Below are positions 25,193 to 33,787 of a stretch of 64,000 nt of DNA, piece by piece. The DNA lies in the NCBI RefSeq assembly GCF_014204415.1, contig NZ_JACHLE010000001.1:372001-436000 (forward strand). Reading direction: 5' to 3'. A program made the position numbers and the translations under genes. Position 1 is the stretch's first letter, and the number at the start of each line of letters is the position of its first letter. The notes below the pieces were generated by a model. That model did no database searches. It was not told where the DNA came from and was given only the letters and a program-made list of their open reading frames with translations. The DNA comes from Chryseobacterium defluvii. GTDB lineage: Bacteria > Bacteroidota > Bacteroidia > Flavobacteriales > Weeksellaceae.

Positions 25193-25232
25193 TCTACTTG
25201 TTTGGTAGGATAATATTTTTATTAGATATTTG
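25193..25232 (+). promoter_or_regulatory. Candidate Rrf2 operator and cysH promoter
   Basis: The dyad TCTACTTGTTTGGTAGGA (25193-25210) has CTAC/GTAG arms around a seven-base centre. Its TTTG (25201-25204) can act as the -33 element for GATATTTG at 25225-25232, with a 20-base spacer; TAG precedes the -7 box. Operator and -33 overlap, as expected for repression. Confidence 0.55.
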
Positions 25233-25253
25233 CAGTACTTCAAACGGATAATT

Positions 25254-25943
25254 ATGATCTCAAAAGAAGATGCAGATATATTGAAACAACTTTCAGCAGA
25301 GGATGGGCTGAAACTGATCTCTTCAAAATTCCCTGAAGGAATTGTTTTTTCCACATCACTTGGCCAGGAAGACCAGGTGATCACGGATATGATCTTTACT
25401 AAACGGTTGCCGGTAAAAGTTTTCACATTGGATACAGGAAGGCTTTTTTATGAACATTATGAACTGCTTTCCAGGAACAATTCAAGATATAAGATCAAAA
25501 CCGAAGTATATTTCCCGGAAGTTGCTGACGTAGAGAAATATGTGAATGAAAAAGGGATCAATGCCTTTTACCATTCCGTAGAGAACAGGAAAGAATGCTG
25601 CCGTATCCGGAAAGTAAAACCATTGAATCGTGCATTGGAACACGCAAAAGTATGGATCACGGGTCTTCGTGCAGAACAGTCTGAAAACCGTGAAAATATG
25701 CCTGTAATAGAGTGGGACGAAAGCAGGCAGCTATATAAATACAATCCTTTGATTCACTGGACCTATCAGGATGTCCTGGATTATCTTGAACACAATAAAG
25801 TTCAGGAATTGTCCCTGCATAAAAGAGGATTCATCAGTGTAGGCTGCCAACCCTGTACAAGGGCAACCGAAAAAGGCGAAAATCCAAGAGCAGGACGCTG
25901 GTGGTGGGAAAACTCACATAAAGAATGCGGTCTGCATACTTAA
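25254..25943 (+). CDS. cysH: Adenylyl-sulfate (APS) reductase, 4Fe-4S type
   Basis: A 229-residue enzyme that reduces APS (or PAPS) to sulfite. Iron-sulfur ligands Cys115-Cys116 (KECCRIRK) and Cys198/Cys201 (VGCQPC) mark the APS-reducing class, and the catalytic C-terminal Cys225 is in KECGLH. The nucleotide-binding part has FSTSLGQEDQVI and VFTLDTGRLFYEHYE. The frame reaches back to a TTG at 25230, but that codon belongs to the promoter -7 box, so ATG 25254 is the start. cysD follows after 30 bases. Confidence 0.93.
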   Translation: MISKEDADILKQLSAEDGLKLISSKFPEGIVFSTSLGQEDQVITDMIFTKRLPVKVFTLDTGRLFYEHYELLSRNNSRYKIKTEVYFPEVADVEKYVNEKGINAFYHSVENRKECCRIRKVKPLNRALEHAKVWITGLRAEQSENRENMPVIEWDESRQLYKYNPLIHWTYQDVLDYLEHNKVQELSLHKRGFISVGCQPCTRATEKGENPRAGRWWWENSHKECGLHT

Positions 25944-25973
25944 ACTAATCAATAAACCTTTCAAGTAATTATA

Positions 25974-26882
25974 ATGAGTACCTATAAATTAGACTATCTG
26001 GAACAGTTAGAGGCGGAAAGCATTTACATTATGCGTGAAGTGGCTGCCCAGTTTGAAAAACCTGCATTGCTTTTCAGCGGCGGGAAGGATTCCATTACAT
26101 TGGTTCATCTGGCTAAAAAAGCATTTGCGCCGATGAAGATCCCTTTTCCTTTGGTACATATTGATACCGGGCACAATTTCCCGGAAGCATTGCAATTCAG
26201 GGATGATCTTGCAGAAAGCATAGGTGCAGAACTGGTCGTAAGAAAAGTAGAAGACACGATCAGGGAAAAGAATTTAACGGAGCCTAAAGGTAAGTTCGCT
26301 TCCCGGAACTGGCTCCAAACCCATACTTTATTGGATACTATTGAGGAATTCAAGTTTGATGCTTGTATTGGTGGGGCCAGAAGGGATGAGGAAAAAGCAA
26401 GGGCGAAGGAACGTTTTTTCTCCGTGCGTGACGAGTTCGGGCAATGGGATCCCAAGTTACAGCGTCCCGAATTATGGAATATTTATAACGGAAAAATCAG
26501 CAAAGGGGAAAATGTGAGAGTTTTTCCCATATCCAACTGGACGGAACTGGATGTCTGGAATTACATCCGGAAAGAGAATATTCAGCTTCCTTCCATTTAT
26601 TTTGCTCATGACAGGGATGTTATTGAGTATGACGGGCAGCTGATCGCCGTATCGGATTTTATTCAGATCGATGAAAATGATAGGATCATCAACAAAAAAG
26701 TGCGCTACAGAACTGTCGGGGATATGACCTGTACCGCAGCAGTTGAGAGCCCGGCAGAAACACTGGACGAAGTAGTGAATGAAATTACTGCTTCCAGGAT
26801 CTCCGAACGCGGAGAAACCCGGATTGATGATAAAGTTACCGAAGCCGCAATGGAAGACAGAAAAAAAGGAGGCTACTTTTAA
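25974..26882 (+). CDS. cysD: Sulfate adenylyltransferase subunit 2
   Basis: The ATP-pyrophosphatase type subunit that adenylates sulfate to APS with CysN. The PP-loop is FSGGKDSITLVHLA, and the region LVHIDTGHNFPEALQFRD is standard CysD. RYRTVGDMTCT near the C-terminus and EAAMEDRKKGGYF at the end are also diagnostic. Its 302 residues equal the normal length. The 110-base gap to cysN holds an inverted repeat rather than a gene, so the operon probably continues across it. Confidence 0.96.
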   Translation: MSTYKLDYLEQLEAESIYIMREVAAQFEKPALLFSGGKDSITLVHLAKKAFAPMKIPFPLVHIDTGHNFPEALQFRDDLAESIGAELVVRKVEDTIREKNLTEPKGKFASRNWLQTHTLLDTIEEFKFDACIGGARRDEEKARAKERFFSVRDEFGQWDPKLQRPELWNIYNGKISKGENVRVFPISNWTELDVWNYIRKENIQLPSIYFAHDRDVIEYDGQLIAVSDFIQIDENDRIINKKVRYRTVGDMTCTAAVESPAETLDEVVNEITASRISERGETRIDDKVTEAAMEDRKKGGYF

Positions 26883-26988
26883 TAAGTAATAAGCAATGAG
26901 TAATGATTAATAAGGAATCATTTGAAAGTATAATATATTACTCATTACCTATCACTCATTACTCATAATTTATAATTCATAACTAAAA
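26883..26988. repeat. Inverted repeat between cysD and cysN (CTCATTACTCAT family)
   Basis: The left arm contains AAGCAATGAGTAATGATTAA and the right arm ATTACTCATTACCTATCACT and CATTACTCAT, imperfect reverse complements. The end reads ATAATTCATAACTAAAATA, as in the gap upstream of gldF. It separates two genes whose products form one complex. Confidence 0.65.
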
Positions 26989-26992
26989 TAAG

Positions 26993-28234
26993 GTGGACAT
27001 ATTAAGATTCATAACAGCAGGAAGCGTAGACGACGGTAAAAGCACCCTCATTGGGAGGCTTTTATATGACAGTAAAAATATACTGATCGATCAGCTTGAA
27101 GCATTGGAGAAACAATCCAAAAATAAAAATGAGGACGGGATAGACCTTGCCATTTTAACCGACGGACTAAGGGCTGAAAGAGAACAGGGAATTACCATTG
27201 ATGTAGCCTACAGGTATTTTTCAACACCGAAAAGAAAATTCATTATCGCTGATGCTCCGGGACATATCCAATACACCCGGAATATGATCACGGGAGCGTC
27301 CAATTCCCAACTGATCATTATCCTTATCGATGCACGGCAGGGCGTTATTGAACAGACGAGAAGGCATTCTATCATAGCCTCACTGCTGAAAATGAAAAAT
27401 GTGGTGGTGGCAGTCAACAAAATGGATCTGGTAAATCATTCCGAAGAGATCTTTAACGATATCAGAGCACAATATCAGTTGGTTGCTCAGAAATTGGGAC
27501 TGGAAAATGTAAATTATTTCCCGATCTCTGCTTTTCATGGTGACAATATTGTAGAGGTATCCGGGAATATGCCGTGGTACGAAGGTCCGGCACTTTTGGA
27601 CTTTTTGGAAAATGTTAAGATCAATGATGCTGAAAATGTTAATAGTTCCAGATTTCAGGTCCAGTATGTTATACGTCCACAGACCGATGAGCTGCACGAT
27701 TACAGGGGATATGCGGGCGAAGTGATTTCAGGGGTTTATAAAACAGGAGATGACGTTACCGTACTTCCACAGAACATTCGGACGAAAATTTCAAAAATAG
27801 AGACCGGCGGAAAAGAAGTTGATCTTGTTTTTGCCAATCAGCCTGCCGTACTGCATGTTGAAGATGATGTAGATATTAGCCGCGGAGATTTTTTAGTACA
27901 GACCGATCAGCTCCCGAAGGTAGAAAATGAAATAGAAGCCATAGTCTGCTGGCTGGATAAAAAAGAACTGAATGAAGGTAATAAATATTTCATTCAGCAT
28001 AAAAGTAAGGTCTTAAAAGCTATTGTGAAAGAAATTGATTATAAAATTGACGTTAATACCTTAGAAAAAGCTCCGGTTTCCGAAAGCATAAAGCTTAATG
28101 AAGTAGTAAAGCTTAGACTGAAAACTTCCTCACCTTTGGTTTTTGACAGTTTTGATGAAAGCAGTGTTATGGGAAATGCCGTTTTAATTGATGAGACGAG
28201 CAATTCTACTGTGGGAGCTATAATGATTATATAG
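26993..28234 (+). CDS. cysN: Sulfate adenylyltransferase subunit 1 (GTPase)
   Basis: A 413-residue EF-Tu-like GTPase that couples GTP hydrolysis to APS synthesis with CysD. The start is GTG at 26993: an in-frame stop lies three codons upstream, and the protein begins DILRFITAGSVDDGKST. The P-loop is GSVDDGKST, G3 is DAPGH and G4 is VNKMD; the Cys-containing EQGITIDVAYRYF switch region is present. There is no APS kinase (CysC) domain at the C-terminus, which fits direct APS reduction by CysH. The exporter gene starts one base after the stop. Confidence 0.95.
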   Translation: MDILRFITAGSVDDGKSTLIGRLLYDSKNILIDQLEALEKQSKNKNEDGIDLAILTDGLRAEREQGITIDVAYRYFSTPKRKFIIADAPGHIQYTRNMITGASNSQLIIILIDARQGVIEQTRRHSIIASLLKMKNVVVAVNKMDLVNHSEEIFNDIRAQYQLVAQKLGLENVNYFPISAFHGDNIVEVSGNMPWYEGPALLDFLENVKINDAENVNSSRFQVQYVIRPQTDELHDYRGYAGEVISGVYKTGDDVTVLPQNIRTKISKIETGGKEVDLVFANQPAVLHVEDDVDISRGDFLVQTDQLPKVENEIEAIVCWLDKKELNEGNKYFIQHKSKVLKAIVKEIDYKIDVNTLEKAPVSESIKLNEVVKLRLKTSSPLVFDSFDESSVMGNAVLIDETSNSTVGAIMII

Positions 28235-28235
28235 T

Positions 28236-29123
28236 ATGGTGATCTCCAGAAAAATCCAGATAAGGCTCAATGTATTCTTTATAACTGTTGCCATCTTATT
28301 GACGGTAGTCCTGTCAATGTATGAGCTTGGCTATCTGGATGAGCTTTTGACCATTTTAGCGAAAGACGATCATATTTTCTACTGGATGCTTCTGGTAGGT
28401 TTTTTAGCTGAGATTGTAGCCGGATCCATGGGAATGGGATATGGGGTGATCTGTACCACCACACTTTTGTTCCTGAATATCCCGCCGCATATTGTAAGTG
28501 CAAGCATTCATTCTGCGGAAAGCTTTACTACGGCAGCAGGCAGTATAAGTCATATCAGGCTTAAAAATGTAAGCAAAAGCCTGGTGAAAAAACTGGCTAT
28601 TCCGGCTATTATTGGTGCGATTATTGGAGCTTTATGTCTTACCTATGTGGGAGAATATTACGCAAAAGCCACAAAAGCCATTATTGCTGTTTATACTTTA
28701 TATTTGGGAATCCAGATCTTGTCCAATGCATTTAAGAAAAAACAGGACAGGTCACTCAAACGAAAAACAAATTTAACGAGGTTAGGAGTGATTGGAGGAT
28801 TTATAGATTCATTTGCCGGAGGAGGATGGGGCCCGCTGGTGACCGGGACTCTGATCAAAAATTCTTTTACTCCTAGATTTGCCGTGGGAAGCTCCACTGT
28901 TGCTAAATTTATTCTTACCATTACTGCGGCTATTACTTTTATTTTCACTCTGGGGATTCAGCACTGGAATATCATTCTCGGCCTTTTGATAGGGGGAATC
29001 ATTACCGCTCCGTTTTCTGCCATGCTTACGGCGAAGCTGCCCGTAAAAAATATGTTCCTGATCATTGGGATCCTGGTGATTGCCATGAGCTGCATAACCA
29101 TTTATAAATCAGTTTTCAATTAA
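28236..29123 (+). CDS. TauE/SafE family sulfite/sulfonate exporter
   Basis: A 295-residue membrane protein with about eight helices. The paired family repeats are GFLAEIVAGSMGMGYGV and GGFIDSFAGGGWGPLVTG, the second with the Gly-rich turn typical of TauE/SafE. The gene starts one base after cysN, so it belongs to the sulfate assimilation operon. The likely job is export of excess sulfite made by CysH (inference from position; the family also moves sulfoacetate and other organosulfur anions). Confidence 0.88.
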   Translation: MVISRKIQIRLNVFFITVAILLTVVLSMYELGYLDELLTILAKDDHIFYWMLLVGFLAEIVAGSMGMGYGVICTTTLLFLNIPPHIVSASIHSAESFTTAAGSISHIRLKNVSKSLVKKLAIPAIIGAIIGALCLTYVGEYYAKATKAIIAVYTLYLGIQILSNAFKKKQDRSLKRKTNLTRLGVIGGFIDSFAGGGWGPLVTGTLIKNSFTPRFAVGSSTVAKFILTITAAITFIFTLGIQHWNIILGLLIGGIITAPFSAMLTAKLPVKNMFLIIGILVIAMSCITIYKSVFN

Positions 29124-29210
29124 AAATCTTCATGTATTGTGGAAAACTTAAGAACGTAAAAAGAATTTCGGCAGTGAAAATATTTTACTTTTACACCCTA
29201 AAAACGAAAC

Positions 29211-29501
29211 ATGAATTTACATATCATTGCGCTTTTTAAGTTTAATGAAAACTATCTGATGGAAGCGGTTGAACTTTTTCAGAATCTGGTAAAGGAAACA
29301 AGAAAAGAAGAAGGATGCCTTCAGTATGATCTCATAGAAGATAAAGACAATAAAGGAACATTTTTCCTGATCGAATTATGGGAAAGTGTAGACCATCATA
29401 ACAGACATATCGGGCAGGACCACCTTTTAAATTTCCGTAGGGATGCCTCCAGAATGATGGAAAACACTACCGAGGTTTATAAAGGATTTAAAATATATTA
29501 A
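29211..29501 (+). CDS. Antibiotic biosynthesis monooxygenase (ABM) domain protein, YgiN-like
   Basis: A 96-residue single-domain protein with a dimeric ferredoxin-like fold. Family segments are LHIIALFKFNE, LFQNLVKETRKEEGCLQYDL and FFLIELWESVDHHNRH. Relatives act as small cofactor-free monooxygenases on quinones, or as heme-degrading IsdG-like enzymes; the substrate cannot be set here. The nearby heme operon makes an IsdG-type role conceivable, but the His and Asn ligands of IsdG are not evident. A weak TACTTTTA box lies about 20 bases upstream. Confidence 0.8.
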   Translation: MNLHIIALFKFNENYLMEAVELFQNLVKETRKEEGCLQYDLIEDKDNKGTFFLIELWESVDHHNRHIGQDHLLNFRRDASRMMENTTEVYKGFKIY

Positions 29502-29503
29502 TA

Positions 29504-29534
29504 TAGAGCCCCCGGACGGGCGATTTATTAAAGA
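29504..29534. repeat. GAGCCCC...GGGCGATTTA intergenic repeat, copy 1
   Basis: Reads AGAGCCCCCGGACGGGCGAT then TTATTAAAGA. A second copy, AGAGCCCCGAAGGGACGATT then TAATAAA, is at 43984-44010 inside the trp operon. The GCCC/GGGC core can form a short hairpin. Confidence 0.6.
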
Positions 29535-29568
29535 ATAGGGTAAAAGCCTATTAGACAATTTACCATGC

Positions 29569-29605
29569 AAAAGGCAGTTTCACTATTCCGAAACTGCCTT
29601 TTTAT
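29569..29605. terminator. Bidirectional terminator between convergent genes
   Basis: Stem AAAAGGCAGTTTC/GAAACTGCCTTTT with an eight-base loop, then more T. It serves the ABM gene and the minus-strand T9SS protein gene. Confidence 0.88.
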
Positions 29606-29650
29606 TAGAAAAAATAGAAAGTATTACAATATTAATGCAAGATTTGGATC

Positions 29651-30445
29651 TTACCTCTTAATGAATTTGGTTTTGGTTACAGAACCGTCAAGGGTTTCAA
29701 CGATCATATAATACACTCCTGTCTGTAACTGGCTGATATCAAATCTCTGATTATTTAATTTTCCTTCCGCAGCTTTTTGTCCGTTAGCGGCATACACCTG
29801 GATATTTTTCACCTCTTTTTTAGTGACAAACAGAAGTTCTGTATTTTCTGTATTTACAGCAAATTTGATATCACGGTCTGAAGATTTTACATTGTCTGAA
29901 ACCGCTAAAGATGAAGCTGCATATGTTACGTCATCTATCTGAATAGCAGTGTGCTGAATGCTTCCTATAATCCTGAAAGCAATATATTGCTGAGAAGATG
30001 ATGGTATAGTGATTGAATATGTGGTTTCTGCAGAAGTTAAATTATTAATACTTCCAACAGGTGTAAATGAAGCCATATCACCGGCAGTCACACCATTTAC
30101 CAGGCCAACCTGCACAGTACCCGTTGAGCCCGCAGCAGATCCTGCAGTCAGAGAAGATTTATAGGTTAATGTTTTAGTACCATCAGGAGCCACTATTTGT
30201 GGAGAAATAAGATAAGCGGCTGTATTACTGGACATAAAACTATAATACTGTACATGTTTATCTGTCGTCCCGTCAGCATATACCCACGGTCCCGCTCCGC
30301 TTTGTACCTTTGACCAGTTATTTTGAGGCCAGGCAGTGGCCGTTCCCGTAGTAAATGAATCGAAATTTTCATTGATTGTAGCCAGCTGTGCTTGGGCTGT
30401 AGCAGCAGAAAACAATAAAGTTCCCAAAAGTAGTTTCAACTTCAT
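29651..30445 (-). CDS. Secreted protein with T9SS type A sorting domain, choice-of-anchor J-like
   Basis: A 264-residue protein with a signal peptide (KLLLGTLLFSAATAQAQ). The central part begins INENFDSFTTG and contains YLISPQIV and a final AIQIDDVTY, the pattern of cleaved-adhesin/choice-of-anchor J beta-sandwich domains. The C-terminal ~75 residues are a T9SS sorting domain (NIQVYAANGQKAAEGKL, LQTGVYYMIVE, TKTKFIKR). It is divergent from the heme receptor gene and shares a 97-base region holding a Fur-like palindrome at its -7/+1. It may therefore be induced by iron limitation and act with heme uptake (inference). Confidence 0.82.
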   Translation of the reverse strand: MKLKLLLGTLLFSAATAQAQLATINENFDSFTTGTATAWPQNNWSKVQSGAGPWVYADGTTDKHVQYYSFMSSNTAAYLISPQIVAPDGTKTLTYKSSLTAGSAAGSTGTVQVGLVNGVTAGDMASFTPVGSINNLTSAETTYSITIPSSSQQYIAFRIIGSIQHTAIQIDDVTYAASSLAVSDNVKSSDRDIKFAVNTENTELLFVTKKEVKNIQVYAANGQKAAEGKLNNQRFDISQLQTGVYYMIVETLDGSVTKTKFIKR

Positions 30446-30454
30446 AACGTTATT

Positions 30455-30522
30455 TTTATTTAGAATTATTCTACAAAACTAATAATTTATTTTTAACTAT
30501 TCTAAATAAAGTTTTATATTTG
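30455..30522. promoter_or_regulatory. Divergent promoters with a Fur-like palindrome
   Basis: Minus-strand -7 TAGTTTTG is at 30481-30474. Plus-strand -7 TATATTTG is at 30515-30522. The perfect 6-1-6 palindrome TAGAATTATTCTA (30461-30473) sits at the minus-strand start point. A 12-base arm TTTATTTAGAAT (30455-30466) recurs inverted as ATTCTAAATAAA (30499-30510) beside the plus-strand promoter. The 6-1-6 shape resembles Fur boxes. Confidence 0.55.
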
Positions 30523-30542
30523 TCAAAAATTTTTTTACGGCT

Positions 30543-32672
30543 ATGAAGAAGAAAGTGCTTTCCGTTCTCTTATTATCCACTATTATTTGGATAAATGCAC
30601 AGGAAAAAGATTCTCTGGATCAGAAAAAAATAGAAGAAGTTGTCATCACGGGACAATTTACACAGCAATCCATCAATAAATCCATTTACAGGGTAGAGGT
30701 TATTGATGCGCAACAGATCAAAAATATGGCTGTTACGAACGTAGCAGAAGTTCTTAATCAGAATCTTAATATCTTAATAGAACCGAATAAAGGCTCCGGG
30801 GATTCCAATGCAAGTATTATGGGTCTTAGCGGGGAATATACCAAGATTCTTATCGACAATATTCCGGTGGTGAGTGATCAGGGAATGGGAAACCTGGTAG
30901 ACCTTACCAAGATCAATGTTAATAATATTGAACGCATCGAGGTGGTAAAAGGAGCAATGGGCGTAGAATACGGGAATAATGCTCTTGCAGGAGTTATCAA
31001 TATTATTACCAAAAAGAATTACCGCAAAAAATTCACGGCACAGGCTTCCGTACAGGAGGAAACGGTGAATAAGGACTATGACTGGTTCAAAAAAGGAAAC
31101 GGCCGCCATATACAGTTCCTGAATTTAGGATATAGGATCAATGATCACTGGTCTGTTTCAGCAGATATTAATCATAATGATTTCCAGGGGTATAAAGGCA
31201 GATTACAGGGCTACAAGCACTTCAGTGAAAATAATGACGGCTTACGAGGCTACGACTGGCAGCCGAAAGACCAATTGACGACGAACGGCATTATCCGTTA
31301 CAGCAAAAACAACACGAGCTTTTTCTATAAGGCAAACTTCCTTACAGAGAAAGTGAATTATTATAATCCGCTGGTTGAAGAGCTCTATCTGGGTGGCGGG
31401 AACAGGACTTATATTGCCAACGACAGGGATTACAGTACCAAAAGATGGATCCACCAGTTCAATATTCAGACAAAATTAGGGCAAAGGATCAATTATAGCG
31501 GGGATTTTTCTTACCAGACCCAGGAAAGAAAATATGAAGATTATCAGTATGATGTTCCGAACAGGCAGGAAGTATCACGAGCTGCCGAACAATTGTACTA
31601 CAAATCCGATGTATTATACTCCAGAGGAATGTTCAGCAACTTTTTAAACAGTGATAAGATCAACTTCCAGATCGGTTACGAGCTGGACAGGACCAAGGGA
31701 TTTGCAAGCTCAAGAACAGGGCTATTCGGTGGAAACGATCTTGAAAGATCCATATTCAGCTATGCCAACTTCCTGTCTGCAGAATGGAATGTGACTGACT
31801 GGCTGTCTTTTCGCCCGGGGGTGAGGATGGCTTTAAGTGATAAGTTCGATTCCCAATATAATTATTCCACAACAACAAGATTCAAAATATCACAGAAATC
31901 AGATCTTCGTCTGGTATTTGGTACCGCCAACAGATTCCCGGCCTATGAAGAACTCTATGCCTATATGGTAGACAATAACCACGATATCCAGGGAAATGAG
32001 AACCTTAAACCTGAAACAGGGTATTCTACAGGAGTATTCTGGGATTATAATACCACATCATCAGGCAGCTGGAAATTCAATTTTAGTTTTTCAGGTATGT
32101 ACCTCGATGTGAATGACAGGATAGAAAGTGTGATCATCAGTAACAGTCCTTTAAAATTCACCTATCTTAATGTAGATAATTATAAATCCATATTGTTTGG
32201 AGGAGGTCTTAATATCCGTAAAGGAGATCTGGCAGTTAATGCCGGGGTTTCTGTAATGGGAATTTCCCAGGTGCTGAACACAGGTAATATTTATTCGCCG
32301 GATGATTTTAACTATTATGCAGAAGCTAATCTGGCGGCCAATTATACATTGCCTTCAAAAACGCTTTTCGCATTGTACTACAAATATACGGGAAAACAGA
32401 AAAGATACACCCACAGAAGCAATGCACAGGACCCTATGGATCGGGGAGAATATGTTCTGGGAGAAATAGGAGACTTCAATATGCTGAATTTTACGGTGAG
32501 CCAGCCGTTCTTTAACAATCATCTGGAATTAAGTCTTGGTATTAAGAACATTTTTGATGTTACCACCGTAAAGAATACTATAGTTGCCGGAGATGGGCAT
32601 AACGCAGCGGCCGGTGAACAAAATCTATTCTATGGCAGAAGTTATTTTGCCAGATTAAATTATAACTTTTAA
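30543..32672 (+). CDS. hmuR: TonB-dependent heme receptor (HmuR-like)
   Basis: A 709-residue outer-membrane receptor. After the signal peptide comes the TonB box region and plug (EEVVITGQFT, VAEVLNQNLNI, IDNIPVVSD, IERIEVVKGAMGVEYG, ALAGVINIITK), then the beta barrel, ending in the aromatic YFARLNYNF. Heme receptors often carry a His between FRAP and NPNL boxes; here the equivalents are RFPAYEELY (464-472), His480 and NENLKPE (485-491). It is first in an eight-gene iron/heme operon and is followed by the lipoprotein HmuY after 10 bases, as in Porphyromonas. Specificity for heme is inferred from these motifs and neighbours. Confidence 0.88.
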   Translation: MKKKVLSVLLLSTIIWINAQEKDSLDQKKIEEVVITGQFTQQSINKSIYRVEVIDAQQIKNMAVTNVAEVLNQNLNILIEPNKGSGDSNASIMGLSGEYTKILIDNIPVVSDQGMGNLVDLTKINVNNIERIEVVKGAMGVEYGNNALAGVINIITKKNYRKKFTAQASVQEETVNKDYDWFKKGNGRHIQFLNLGYRINDHWSVSADINHNDFQGYKGRLQGYKHFSENNDGLRGYDWQPKDQLTTNGIIRYSKNNTSFFYKANFLTEKVNYYNPLVEELYLGGGNRTYIANDRDYSTKRWIHQFNIQTKLGQRINYSGDFSYQTQERKYEDYQYDVPNRQEVSRAAEQLYYKSDVLYSRGMFSNFLNSDKINFQIGYELDRTKGFASSRTGLFGGNDLERSIFSYANFLSAEWNVTDWLSFRPGVRMALSDKFDSQYNYSTTTRFKISQKSDLRLVFGTANRFPAYEELYAYMVDNNHDIQGNENLKPETGYSTGVFWDYNTTSSGSWKFNFSFSGMYLDVNDRIESVIISNSPLKFTYLNVDNYKSILFGGGLNIRKGDLAVNAGVSVMGISQVLNTGNIYSPDDFNYYAEANLAANYTLPSKTLFALYYKYTGKQKRYTHRSNAQDPMDRGEYVLGEIGDFNMLNFTVSQPFFNNHLELSLGIKNIFDVTTVKNTIVAGDGHNAAAGEQNLFYGRSYFARLNYNF

Positions 32673-32682
32673 AAATTTAAAC

Positions 32683-33768
32683 ATGAAGAAAATACTATTT
32701 TGCCTTTTAATAGGAGCTTCTTTTATTTCTCAGTCATGTATCAATGATAATGAAGATCCTGTTGCGGTAACTCCTACAGACGGTGCAGTTGTGAATCCTG
32801 ATGTAGGCGGTGCCACGGAACCTAACCAGGTTTGGTTTGATTTAGGTACCAATACTGAAATTATTACGAAGAGAACAGATTGGGATCTTGCCTTCTATTC
32901 CGGAAGCGCATTTAAAGTAATTTTAAACTCATCGATCATGATGGCTGCTGGAAAAATCCCGGGTGCTGTTAATATCGATCTGGTAAAGGAAACTGATGTA
33001 ACAACATTAATGGATGAGGTTCAGGTTGCTAATTTCAACCCGGCAAATGTTGCATATATAGACGATGTGAAAGGAGATGTTCCTGTAGGTTATACAGCAA
33101 TTGGGGAGATTAAGGCCACCGATTCCGAAAATGCGGTCTACCTTGTGAACATGGGAAGAGAGATCTTTACAGGGACTGTACCTACAGGATCCGTATCAAC
33201 CGGTGGAGATTTAAGAGGATGGATGAAAGTACAGGTGGTAAGATCAGGAGACGGGTATAAAGTGAAATATGCAGAGCTGAATGCGACCAGCCATAAAGAA
33301 CTGATAATTGCCAAGAACCCTGCCTATAATTATACTTTTGTCAGCTTAAAAAACAATAAAGAAGTGCTGGTTCAGCCTGAGAAAAAGAAATGGGATATCT
33401 GCTTCACCGTATTTACCAATACCATTACCGGGGCAGGAAGTTATATTTACGCAGACTTTGTGACCAATAATAATCTGGGAGGTGCAGGGGCTTATGAAGT
33501 GAAAATCGCAGCGCCGGCATCCGGAGTGGAAGCTTATAATAATTTTAAAGCTTCAGATATCGACCAGTCTAAATTTGTTTATAACGATCAGCGTGTGATC
33601 GGTTCCAACTGGAGAAATCCTGTGGGAGTAAACGGCCTTGAAGTCTATGGAGACCGCTTCTATATCGTCAAAGATGCCGAAGGATACTATTTTAAGCTGA
33701 GATTCACCAGGCTGACCAGTACGGCAGGAGAACGTGGAAGGCCGCAGTTCGAATATAAACCTTTATAA
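32683..33768 (+). CDS. hmuY: HmuY family heme-binding lipoprotein
   Basis: A 361-residue lipoprotein with lipobox SQSC at its start. HmuY proteins capture heme at the surface and pass it to HmuR. The typical region WFDLGTNTEIITKRTDWDLAF and KKWDICFTVFTN mark the family's duplicated beta-sheet features (each quoted in part). The axial ligands of the Porphyromonas protein (two His) cannot be matched with confidence here. The gene lies between the receptor and the ABC transporter genes with short gaps. Confidence 0.83.
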   Translation: MKKILFCLLIGASFISQSCINDNEDPVAVTPTDGAVVNPDVGGATEPNQVWFDLGTNTEIITKRTDWDLAFYSGSAFKVILNSSIMMAAGKIPGAVNIDLVKETDVTTLMDEVQVANFNPANVAYIDDVKGDVPVGYTAIGEIKATDSENAVYLVNMGREIFTGTVPTGSVSTGGDLRGWMKVQVVRSGDGYKVKYAELNATSHKELIIAKNPAYNYTFVSLKNNKEVLVQPEKKKWDICFTVFTNTITGAGSYIYADFVTNNNLGGAGAYEVKIAAPASGVEAYNNFKASDIDQSKFVYNDQRVIGSNWRNPVGVNGLEVYGDRFYIVKDAEGYYFKLRFTRLTSTAGERGRPQFEYKPL

Positions 33769-33787
33769 AAATCAAATATAGTATATC

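Noticed and set aside
25230..25253. Longer start (TTG) for cysH
   Set aside because: The TTG is part of the promoter -7 box GATATTTG; the ATG at 25254 gives the usual N-terminus.
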